A stretch of DNA of 5,236 nucleotides from Desulfuromonadales bacterium C00003107 (GTDB lineage Bacteria; Desulfobacterota; Desulfuromonadia; Desulfuromonadales; Syntrophotaleaceae), in NCBI GenBank assembly GCA_001751225.1, contig MAXT01000409.1:1-5236 (forward strand), written 5' to 3'. Each line of letters opens with the position of its first letter. Position 1 is the stretch's first letter. This document shows, piece after piece, positions 1-5,225 of the stretch. The translations under genes and the position numbers were made by a program. The notes beneath the pieces are model-generated. The model saw only the letters and a program-made list of their open reading frames with translations, was not told where the DNA came from and ran no database searches.

Positions 1-80
1 CTGCCAGTTGCCAAATTCCTTAGTCGAAGTGATAGACAAAAGTCCATTTAGTCCAGGACGTCCTCCAAATGTCCCACATT

Positions 81-100
81 GAAGAAACCGGTCTACTCGA
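81..100 (+). repeat. inverted-repeat copy 2 (20 bp)
   Basis: GAAGAAACCGGTCTACTCGA on the plus strand, just past the stop of the 275-aa gene. It is the partner of 3581-3600 in opposite orientation, so the two copies flank the three genes between them. The single difference (GGT/GGC) is silent if read as E-E-T-G-L-L-D. Confidence 0.6.
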
Positions 101-107
101 CATCAGC

Positions 108-935
108 TCAATTGCCCCAATACGGCGCTGGTTCAAAATGTTTGTCCGAGCCTGAAGCCCAAATCCACAGGCGTAAAGGCATATTTTGCGAAAGATCCCA
201 AAAGTTGTCAAAGCTACTTATGTCGAATAAGAGTTCCTGTGTAATCACCTCATTGCATCCATCGCTCTTTGAATCATGAGATAATGTTAAATCTTGTGGC
301 CCATCCGGTGCAAATCCGATTTCTGGTGGCCTGATCAATTCAAAATCGTGTTTTACACAACCTCCAGTATAGGTCACCTTTATTTTAAGCAAATCGCCAT
401 TAACCTCCACAGAGTCAATTTTCGCAGGGTCCTTATAAACTATAGATTCGAGCTCTTTAACATCGTCCACCAATATTACCGGTTTCGCTACAGTCAATGA
501 TGACATAGCACTTGCAAGCCAATTTGCCGTTTCACCCATATTTGTACCAGGCCTGCAGAGCACCAGATACCATGTATACGGTCCCATAGGAGTTCCGGCA
601 GGCAATTCAAATGATAACAACGTAAGGGGGGGAATTTCCTTTACAGCCCAGTTCTCAATCAACGGGCTTAATTCATTTGGACCGCTCACTGAGCTATCGC
701 CCTTCAGGCAGTAGATGATGCTGTCAGGAGTGACTACGGCTAGATAGACGTCTGCCTTGACCGGGGCAATTGATCCAGGCTTGCTTACTCCGGCCGTAAC
801 CTCCATAACAGCGCCGGGAGAAAAAGTTTCCCGGTTCAACTCAAGCGAAACGCCGAACGCTGTGGCCTCCAGTGGTAATAAGACAATAACCAGGAATGTT
901 GTGACTGTATATTTTAGCAAATCTTTATAAAGCAT
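108..935 (-). CDS. secreted two-domain beta-rich protein of unknown function (275 aa)
   Basis: Complete gene. The ATG at 935 is preceded by GGAGG with a 6-nt spacer, which fixes the start. Residues 1-26 form a Sec signal peptide (charged start, hydrophobic TTFLVIVLLPL, then EATA), so the product is exported. Residues 27-149 form a first module with the pattern ADVYLAVVTPD, NW, LPAGTPMGPYTWYLVL, PGTN...NWL. I recall this pattern from secreted deltaproteobacterial proteins, where it looks like an Ig-like beta-sandwich. Residues 170-262 form a second module: VTYTGGC (C193), H196, LSHD (H220, D221), D225, C227, then ITQELLFDIS. The paired Cys suggest a disulfide, and the His/Asp could bind a metal, but this is untested. 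The gene starts 19 nt after the stop of the preceding frameshifted gene and is probably co-transcribed with it. No enzyme motif is recognised and no function is assigned. Confidence 0.9.
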   Translation of the reverse strand: MLYKDLLKYTVTTFLVIVLLPLEATAFGVSLELNRETFSPGAVMEVTAGVSKPGSIAPVKADVYLAVVTPDSIIYCLKGDSSVSGPNELSPLIENWAVKEIPPLTLLSFELPAGTPMGPYTWYLVLCRPGTNMGETANWLASAMSSLTVAKPVILVDDVKELESIVYKDPAKIDSVEVNGDLLKIKVTYTGGCVKHDFELIRPPEIGFAPDGPQDLTLSHDSKSDGCNEVITQELLFDISSFDNFWDLSQNMPLRLWIWASGSDKHFEPAPYWGN

Positions 936-954
936 CTCTGACCTCCAATATGCT

Positions 955-1233
955 TCAATGGAATTGAACTCTTACTTGATCATAAAAAAGAGGTATATCG
1001 ATTGCCCCATTAACATTCAGGTCAACCCCAAAATAGTATGTATAGAAACCGGAAGGCCGGCGATCGTTGGCAACAGAAATTTGGCTTATATCACCTAACG
1101 GATATTGTATTACTGGACTCGGATTGGTAGTCCACTGAAGCGATGAATTCAAATAATAAACTACACCGTTGTTGTCATCGTAACATAGGACCCACCAGTC
1201 GGGCATTCCGGTTTGCGAAGTCTCCTGTACCAA
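955..1233 (-). pseudogene. C-terminal piece of frameshifted secreted protein (DWW...YFGVDLNVNG module)
   Basis: This open frame has only a TTG as possible start (1233) and no Shine-Dalgarno. It is best read as the C-terminal part of the gene that begins at 1872. From about 1200 downward it encodes a conserved module: DWWVLCYDD, YYL, WTTNPSP, PLGDI, then YYFGVDLNVNGAIDIPLFYD and a beta-strand ending QVRVQFH. The residues above it in this frame (VQETSQTGMP) fit no module. The frame shifted by one base here reads FANRNA instead. Removing one G from the GGG at 1201-1203 gives NA-DWW, as in family members I recall (usually NADWWV). A paralogous copy lies at 4372-4629. The module ends many deltaproteobacterial extracellular proteins; its role is unknown. 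Confidence 0.75.
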
Positions 1234-1421
1234 GGCTTACACTGATGTTCGCAGATTGCCCCCAGTAAATGTTAACATCTTGATCCCTTCCATTAGCCTT
1301 GATATCCGGAACTGGAGTCATAAGGCCGTTGAGTGTCTGTAGACCGGTGTTATTAGGATCCAGATAGTGCTCAAAAGACTCCTCTAAGGACAGGGAATAA
1401 GTACCATTGAACCGACTTTTA
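1202..1421 (-). pseudogene. middle piece of the same frameshifted secreted protein (PVPDIKANG linker)
   Basis: This stretch is open in a third reading frame between a TGA at 1493-1495 and a TGA at 1175-1177. It has no start codon with a Shine-Dalgarno. Read from about 1412 it encodes NGTYSLSLEESFEHYLDPNN, then TPVPDIKANGRDQDVNI, then ISVSLGTGDFANRNA. The TPVPDIKANG and VSL.xGD segments are what I expect immediately before the DWW module in intact proteins of this kind. The piece therefore joins the lipocalin-like N-terminus (1384-1872) to the DWW module (955-1200). The upstream join cannot be placed exactly. A base missing from the AAAA (TTTT on the plus strand at 1417-1420) or near 1409-1411 would both make a smooth junction. 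Confidence 0.75.
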
Positions 1422-1872
1422 CCGTGGTATGAATTGGGAGAGGTGGCGGAACTTCGGCGGTATCCATTTCCTTCGTTACCACTTCGTAATAATCACCCCA
1501 CTCCAGTAGTGATATAAATGCCAATCTGGCGGTTGTCGTCGTGGACAGCTCGGCCTCTCCTCCAGATCCTGTAAAACTGAAAAGAATATCATCGTCACGG
1601 ACCAAGGCCGTTCCTGTTACAAGCGCCGGCGGCGGACCAGACCCTTGTTTGAATCGCTTTCCATGAAGGGCAAAAAACCCGGAATTAATAGAAATGACCT
1701 CCAAACGGAGGATAGTAGAATCAGAAGGAGTGCCTCCGGAAGGCGTTAAGCGAAAACAACACTCACCTGCATAGCTCATCTCAGCCTGGGCAGGCATTGG
1801 CTCAAAAAAAAGCCCCAAAAGCCCCAAAAAAAATCCAAGGAATTTCAAGGAATTCAAAAAATTGATCCTCAT
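1384..1872 (-). CDS. secreted lipocalin-like protein, N-terminal piece of a frameshifted gene
   Basis: The ATG at 1872 has an excellent Shine-Dalgarno (AAGGAGG, about 6 nt away). Residues 1-30 are a signal peptide (Phe/Leu/Gly-rich core, cleavage after AQA). The mature part is a run of amphipathic beta strands separated by Gly/Ser/Thr/Pro turns: YAGECCFRLTP, ILRLEVISI, FFALHGKRF, ALVTGTALVRDDDILFSFTG, TARLAFISLLEWGDYYEVVT. This recalls small secreted lipocalin-like barrels, which is a fold guess and not a motif match. In this frame the protein stops at 162 aa with MVLIPCP, which resembles no strand. The neighbouring frame continues with NGTYSLSLEES, a natural closing strand, and leads to the 1202-1421 and 955-1200 pieces. 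The repaired protein would be about 305 aa. A 13-bp hairpin lies just upstream. Confidence 0.75.
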   Translation of the reverse strand: MRINFLNSLKFLGFFLGLLGLFFEPMPAQAEMSYAGECCFRLTPSGGTPSDSTILRLEVISINSGFFALHGKRFKQGSGPPPALVTGTALVRDDDILFSFTGSGGEAELSTTTTARLAFISLLEWGDYYEVVTKEMDTAEVPPPLPIHTTVKVGSMVLIPCP

Positions 1873-1877
1873 TTGCG

Positions 1878-1885
1878 CCTCCTTC
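1878..1885 (-). promoter_or_regulatory. Shine-Dalgarno of the lipocalin-like gene
   Basis: Minus-strand GGAAGGAGG followed by CGCAA and the ATG at 1872. It fixes the start of the lipocalin-like gene. It begins only a few bases after the 3' arm of the 1888-1920 hairpin. It is also partly complementary to that arm, so the site may be masked in an alternative fold. Confidence 0.8.
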
Positions 1886-1887
1886 CA

Positions 1888-1920
1888 TGAAGGGAGTCCT
1901 CTTGAGAAGGACTCCCTTCA
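1888..1920 (-). promoter_or_regulatory. intercistronic 13-bp perfect hairpin
   Basis: TGAAGGGAGTCCT at 1888-1900 pairs perfectly with AGGACTCCCTTCA at 1908-1920 around a 7-nt loop. It starts 17 nt after the stop of the propeller gene and ends just before the Shine-Dalgarno of the next gene. On the minus strand no U-tract follows, so it is not a standard intrinsic terminator for these genes. On the plus strand a T6 run (1930-1935) lies about 10 nt beyond the stem, too far for a typical terminator. An mRNA-stability, processing or translation-control element between two cistrons fits best. Confidence 0.7.
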
Positions 1921-1937
1921 CTCATGATGTTTTTTGT

Positions 1938-3194
1938 CTAGTTCGGCGACATGGCTGTGAGGTATATGTCGCCAACGCTCGGAATACCTACCCACGAGGA
2001 TATGTAATGCTCTCCAAACGAATACTGGTGATCCCAAATGTCCTGATAGTCACCAATGAAACCGGCAAAACCAGTGTGGCTAGTATACAATCGTGGATCT
2101 GACGAAAAAGTGCTTAGGCGACCGTTAGCCCGAACGAGAGTGCCGTTAGAGGTAATATAGGCTGTATACAGATGATAACGGAAGTTGCTTGCATCGTCTC
2201 TCCTGTCGTAGAAGACAACTTTGATCCGGCCGGAGACATCGAAGTCCAGGGCCGGCATAAACTGGTCTCTAACCTGGTTGTCGTTTACCATGACTTTTGC
2301 TTGCCATCCGGAAGGTCCTTTGGCTGTGTAATATACATCTGTCAGGTTCGTTCCAGGTTGTTCACGTTCATGCCAGACAACGCATATTCTGTTCGCGATC
2401 CAGTTGAATCTGGCCATCGGGAGTGTACCGGCACGAACACCACCTTTTAGCCATTCCTTCTTGCCACCTCCCATGATATCTCCGGTCGCCACCTCTTCCG
2501 GTGGTGTCCAAGTTTGACCATAATCGTTTGAAGTAGACATCTGAATAGCCTCGAGTGTGCGATCTGCCCATAATACATAAACATTCCCGTGGTAATAATC
2601 CGCCAGGACTTGCGGGCCTTGAATCCCGTCGCCCGTAGCAACTACAATTGGCGTTCCGAAAGTTTCTCCTCCATTTGTGCTTCTTGCTACTACCAGCTCA
2701 TCCGGAGTACCTCTGTTTATTCTGATATACGCTACATATACATACCCTCTGGTCCCCGAATACCAGGAGACTGTAATGGCTGGCTTGTCTAAGAATAGAT
2801 CCGGATTGCTAGTTGATTCAACGAATTGCGGCTGATACCAAGACACGCCACCGTCGTCCGAGCGCCAAACAACAACTCCGCTTGGTCCATAACCGCTTGT
2901 AGTGTCAGTGTTGAACACAATTCCAGTTAAATATATCCGCCCTGGAGCGATTCCGTTGGTGTATGGATTCTCAGACAACAAAGGATCGGCAGAGCGCTGG
3001 TACCCCGAAGGCATAGGTAATTGGCCTCGTGTGAAATTGACAAGGTCTGTTGTTGTCGAAAAGTAATTTCTGGGGTCAGACCCTACAAATTTTATGTAGC
3101 ATGTTGTTATATAGTCGACGCCATTTCTTGTTATGGCAATTACCGAAGGCTCTACATCTTGGTTGTCATCGTTAACCGCTTGCCATTCCCCCAA
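1938..3194 (-). CDS. Asp-box (BNR) sialidase-fold beta-propeller, main body of a frameshifted secreted protein
   Basis: This piece holds most of a beta-propeller of the sialidase/BNR type. Three Asp-box motifs (S-x-D/N-x-G-x-T/S-W/F) are visible: SDDGGVSW (112-119, counted from the TTG), STNGGETF (172-179) and SNDYGQTW (222-229). Between them are blade strands such as GYVYVAYI, GNVYVLWAD, RICVVWHE and RIKVVFYDRRDD, and near the end FAGFIGDYQDIW, a segment common in secreted members. Asp boxes are structural, and I cannot identify a sialidase arginine triad or nucleophile, so glycosidase activity is not claimed. The TTG at 3194 has no Shine-Dalgarno. The frame is open to 3323 and continues upstream with THTGKTPYEEPEGGDVAIEQ, which matches the 3224-3529 piece joined by one base. 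The repaired protein is 530 aa. It sits in an operon of exported proteins; its ligand is unknown. Confidence 0.85.
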   Translation of the reverse strand: MGEWQAVNDDNQDVEPSVIAITRNGVDYITTCYIKFVGSDPRNYFSTTTDLVNFTRGQLPMPSGYQRSADPLLSENPYTNGIAPGRIYLTGIVFNTDTTSGYGPSGVVVWRSDDGGVSWYQPQFVESTSNPDLFLDKPAITVSWYSGTRGYVYVAYIRINRGTPDELVVARSTNGGETFGTPIVVATGDGIQGPQVLADYYHGNVYVLWADRTLEAIQMSTSNDYGQTWTPPEEVATGDIMGGGKKEWLKGGVRAGTLPMARFNWIANRICVVWHEREQPGTNLTDVYYTAKGPSGWQAKVMVNDNQVRDQFMPALDFDVSGRIKVVFYDRRDDASNFRYHLYTAYITSNGTLVRANGRLSTFSSDPRLYTSHTGFAGFIGDYQDIWDHQYSFGEHYISSWVGIPSVGDIYLTAMSPN

Positions 3195-3223
3195 AAAAGA
3201 AGGATCTTGAGCTTGCTCAATTG

Positions 3224-3529
3224 CTACGTCACCACCTTCGGGCTCTTCGTAAGGTGTTTTTCCGGTATGGGTGTAATTCCCAAATCCTTCAAAAGGGAAA
3301 AGTAGGGGGCTCCGCTTAAGCTCTCAGCATCTTTCAAATCAATCGGACGATTGATCGGTTGAGAGACTTGAGAGAATTGCGCTTCAACTTTCGGCTGCAC
3401 GGGTAGATCACCATCAATCGGTGGTGGGAGAAATTCGGGTGATTCAGCGTCGATGCCGGGCACTGGAGACGCAAAGACAGAACCAGGCCCTAAAACAAGA
3501 CACAATAAAAATAAATACATTTTCTTCAT
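3224..3529 (-). CDS. signal peptide and N-terminal region of the same Asp-box propeller protein
   Basis: The ATG at 3529 follows GGGAGGAGG with a short spacer, so this is the real start of the propeller gene. Residues 1-20 are a signal peptide (MKKMYLFLLCLVLG core, cleavage after VFA). Residues 21-60 are Pro-rich and linker-like (SPVPGIDAESPEF, PPPIDGDLPVQP). After LLKDLG (residue 84) the frame runs through ITPIPEKHLTKSPKVVT to a stop at 3224, which does not look like folded protein. One extra base in the CCC at 3279-3281 (GGGG instead of GGG in the mRNA) gives LLKDLG-NYTHTGKTPYEE and enters the 1938-3194 frame. A stand-alone 101-aa secreted peptide is the alternative, and less likely. Confidence 0.8.
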   Translation of the reverse strand: MKKMYLFLLCLVLGPGSVFASPVPGIDAESPEFLPPPIDGDLPVQPKVEAQFSQVSQPINRPIDLKDAESLSGAPYFSLLKDLGITPIPEKHLTKSPKVVT

Positions 3530-3580
3530 AGTATTCCTCCTCCCTATCCGCCTGTCCCCATTTGTTAGTTAGCTGCTGAA

Positions 3581-3600
3581 TCGAGTAGGCCGGTTTCTTC
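3581..3600 (-). repeat. inverted-repeat copy 1 (20 bp)
   Basis: Minus-strand GAAGAAACCGGCCTACTCGA. It matches 81-100 on the plus strand at 19 of 20 positions, with further partial identity on both sides (CATTG before; TCAG and CT after). It lies in the gap between the 201-aa gene and the propeller gene. It could be read as E-E-T-G-L-L-D in a short frame (3565-3666) without a Shine-Dalgarno. Origin unknown. Confidence 0.6.
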
Positions 3601-3652
3601 CAATGCTACGGGTCGAAGTCTGTTTTCTCTGTTTACGCCAGGTTTCCCAATT

Positions 3653-4258
3653 TTACTGCCCTGCATCTTTCAGCTCAAATTTGAGACTTCCGGGATTCCA
3701 CTGAAAAGTTGCCCAGAATGAAAGATCGCCGAAACCCCTCACCTTTAAGTTGCGGATAGTAATGACGCCTTCCGGTTGGGCGTCAAACGAGCTATCTGTT
3801 ACATCGAGATAATAAAGGTAGTCGCCAGGGTAATCGTAAACTTTGTCTAACATTTCTAAATCCACCATGGAGAAATTTCCGATTTGATAATCCAACAAAG
3901 TATCCGCGACATACAGAGCTATTACCCAATGCGGTCCTCCTGGCAATTCCATTTGAAAACTTTCGCTATAACGGCTCGTCGCATTGACATCCCCACCTGT
4001 GACCACGAGAGCGTAAATATCTAGACCGGACGACTCCCCGCAAGGTGGATTTGGATTCAAAATTGAACGTGTCTCCGAGATCCTGATCAGTTCGACATTC
4101 GCAAAATCACCGTTTCTCGCCCCAGAGATAGTGATATTGAAAAAGTCACCGACAGTTCTTAAGGCTGTTATGCTGTCCTCCTGAGCGAAGCTGAATGTCG
4201 ACCAGAATAGCGCTGTTAACGTGATGATTATTTGAAGAAAACGATTAGCCCTGTTCAT
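3653..4258 (-). CDS. secreted protein of unknown function with short FQWNPGSLKF C-terminal module (201 aa)
   Basis: Complete gene. The ATG at 4258 follows AAGGAGG with a 7-nt spacer. Residues 1-25 are a signal peptide (LQIIITLTALFWSTFSFA). The mature protein is beta-rich: DFFNITISGAR, ANVELIRISE, LDIYALVVTGGDVNA, ESFQMELPGGPHWVIALYVAD. Its last 37 residues (165-201) read ITIRNLKVRGFGDLSFWATF followed by QWNPGSLKFELKDAG. I recall this short ending (I..+.V.G.G...A.F.WNP..L.F.L..AG) from many small exported deltaproteobacterial proteins; it has no function I can name. One Cys (C73) is present in the mature part. The gene is first of the well-formed operon genes, with the propeller gene 123 nt downstream. 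No catalytic motif is visible. Confidence 0.88.
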   Translation of the reverse strand: MNRANRFLQIIITLTALFWSTFSFAQEDSITALRTVGDFFNITISGARNGDFANVELIRISETRSILNPNPPCGESSGLDIYALVVTGGDVNATSRYSESFQMELPGGPHWVIALYVADTLLDYQIGNFSMVDLEMLDKVYDYPGDYLYYLDVTDSSFDAQPEGVITIRNLKVRGFGDLSFWATFQWNPGSLKFELKDAGQ

Positions 4259-4371
4259 TATTGTTCCTCCTTAATATCGAGCCAACTTTACCTGTTTTCT
4301 TGAGGGAAGCACGTACTGGCAGGCAGGCCGACTTCGCTGTCGTTCAATTAATTGCCATAAATAGGCAACCA

Positions 4372-4629
4372 TTATTGCACCACGATCGTTGAGTAATCAT
4401 AGTAGAGAGGGTCGTCGAGAACACCATTTTGCGTAAGATCGACGCCGAAATAAATGGTCCAAGTGCCAACCGGAAGCGCTCCTGAGTAAATGGTATAGTA
4501 TTTATCTGTTAAAGGTTCTTGGGACCAAACAGATGGTGTAGTGGTCCAGTTTCCATTCTGGTTCAAACAATACCAGACGTCGTCATAGTAAAAGATTCCG
4601 CAAGAAACATGCCATAAACAAGCATACCA
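4372..4629 (-). pseudogene. orphan C-terminal DWW/YFGVDL-type module, 5'-truncated
   Basis: From about W at 4627-4629 downward this frame encodes WYACLWHVSCGIFYYDDVWY, WTTTPSVW, PLTD, GALPVGTWTIYFGVDLTQNG and VLDDPLYYDY, ending TIVVQ. It aligns clearly with the module at 955-1200 (shared WTT.PS, G....YFGVDL..NG..D.PL.YD). Upstream in this frame (KRRSFLLCPF...FPEYISR, up to a GTG at 4707) nothing resembles the expected PVPDIKANG linker, and no signal peptide appears in any frame. The module therefore seems cut at its first tryptophan, by deletion or rearrangement. A GTG start at 4707 has no Shine-Dalgarno, so expression is doubtful. It is most likely the remnant of a larger secreted protein. 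Confidence 0.7.
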
Positions 4630-4630
4630 C

Positions 4631-4944
4631 CTGCTTATATATTCGGGAAAAGTTTTGCGACGATCAACCATGTGGAACGGGCACAGCAAAAAAGAACGAC
4701 GCTTCACCGTAGTGCCGCTCCAAACGGCTCAGAAACAGAAATAATCTCTTTTCTTACAAATGGAGATATTGGCGAAATTTGGCCAATAATAATAAATGAT
4801 CGGACAGATTTAAACAGATTGGATACAGAAGTCATATACGAAAAAGATGAGTCATGCCAAGACAAGTCAAGCTGGATATACTGTAAAAGGTCATAATTTG
4901 AGGTTTCTCTATCGTGCCTTTTACCCACTAAAGAGTTCCAAAAC
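4631..4944. other. region with no assignable gene
   Basis: Two opposed open frames overlap here: plus 4672-4896 (GTG start) and minus 4704-4928. Neither has a convincing Shine-Dalgarno, signal peptide or motif I recognise, and each could be the shadow of the other. The stretch is more AT-rich than the flanking coding DNA. It adjoins the cut end of the truncated module on one side and the palindromic repeat on the other, as expected for a rearranged junction. Confidence 0.4.
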
Positions 4945-5016
4945 CGTCATGCCGAACTTGATCTGGCATCCAGAGTATATCTAAATTACTGGATTCCGGC
5001 TTTCGCCGGAATGACG
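4945..5016. repeat. 72-bp palindromic dispersed repeat (REP/MITE-like)
   Basis: The ends are perfect inverted repeats: CGTCATGCC at 4945 and GGAATGACG ending at 5016 (CGTCAT outermost, one mismatch further in). Each arm folds on itself. The right arm is an 8-bp hairpin, ATTCCGGC (4993-5000), TTTC loop, GCCGGAAT (5005-5012). The left arm pairs ATGCC with GGCAT around a longer loop. Inner segments CATCCAG and CTGGAT also pair, so the whole element can form a cruciform. The GTCATTCCGGCGAAAGCCGG type of repeat is known as a dispersed non-coding element in many proteobacterial genomes. It encodes nothing. Confidence 0.8.
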
Positions 5017-5066
5017 TCTTCAAAAAAAGCGCAATTTGTGACCGTGTAGAGTATATATGAGGAATC

Positions 5067-5225
5067 CTACAGGGGATTCAGATTCTGGATAATATCATGG
5101 GCCTCTTCCAGCCATTTAATTTTTTCTATGAAAGGCAATTTAGACATGCGGAGCAGTTGTGCCTTTTCGTGACCATCCCAGCCTGACTTCCAGAGACGTT
5201 CAGTCTCAGTGTGCTGTTCAGTCAT
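5067..5225 (-). CDS. small charged helical protein (52 aa), likely partner of a gene beyond the window
   Basis: ATG at 5225, stop TAG at 5067-5069, 52 residues, no signal peptide. The sequence has the pattern LWKSGWDGHEKAQLLRMSKL, then PFIEKIKWLEEAHDII. This W..GW..H...QL......P..EK..WLEEA layout is that of a widespread short helical family. From memory these often sit beside nucleotidyltransferase-like (AbiEii/DUF6036-type) genes in toxin-antitoxin-like pairs; no partner is visible here, so this is only a suggestion. An upstream frame ending in TGA overlaps the ATG as ATGA, consistent with translational coupling to a gene past 5236. A GGACGA sits about 5 nt before the ATG as a weak Shine-Dalgarno. 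Unlike the rest of the window, the product is cytoplasmic. Confidence 0.75.
   Translation of the reverse strand: MTEQHTETERLWKSGWDGHEKAQLLRMSKLPFIEKIKWLEEAHDIIQNLNPL

Noticed and set aside
55..64. AGGACGTCCT perfect 10-bp palindrome
   Set aside because: It is too short, and single 10-bp palindromes are expected by chance in a window of this size.
20..500. Open frames at 20-211 (minus), 79-279 (plus) and 294-500 (plus)
   Set aside because: They overlap the 3' half of the 275-aa secreted protein gene and show no independent signal.
1801..1840. A-rich and CCCC-interspersed low-complexity stretch
   Set aside because: It is explained as the Phe/Leu/Gly-rich signal peptide of the lipocalin-like gene, not a separate repeat.
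1887..2102. Plus-strand open frame opposite the end of the propeller gene
   Set aside because: It lies antisense to well-supported Asp-box coding sequence, starts inside the hairpin region, and has no Shine-Dalgarno or motif.
2172..3305. Plus-strand open frames at 2172-2450, 2589-2792 and 3021-3305, and minus frames at 2368-2571 and 2447-2641
   Set aside because: All are other-frame shadows of the propeller gene, which alone shows repeated motifs and blade strands.
4352..4368. TTGCC...GGCAA small hairpin after the orphan module, considered as a terminator
   Set aside because: The stem is only 5 bp, AT-rich around it, with no U-tract on either strand.
4259..4371. Search for a promoter upstream of the 201-aa gene
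   Set aside because: No -35/-10 pair with proper spacing could be defended; only the Shine-Dalgarno is clear, so no promoter is listed.
5022..5028. T7 run on the minus strand after the 52-aa gene, considered as an intrinsic terminator
   Set aside because: No GC-rich stem precedes it on the minus strand; only the repeat hairpin lies beyond it.
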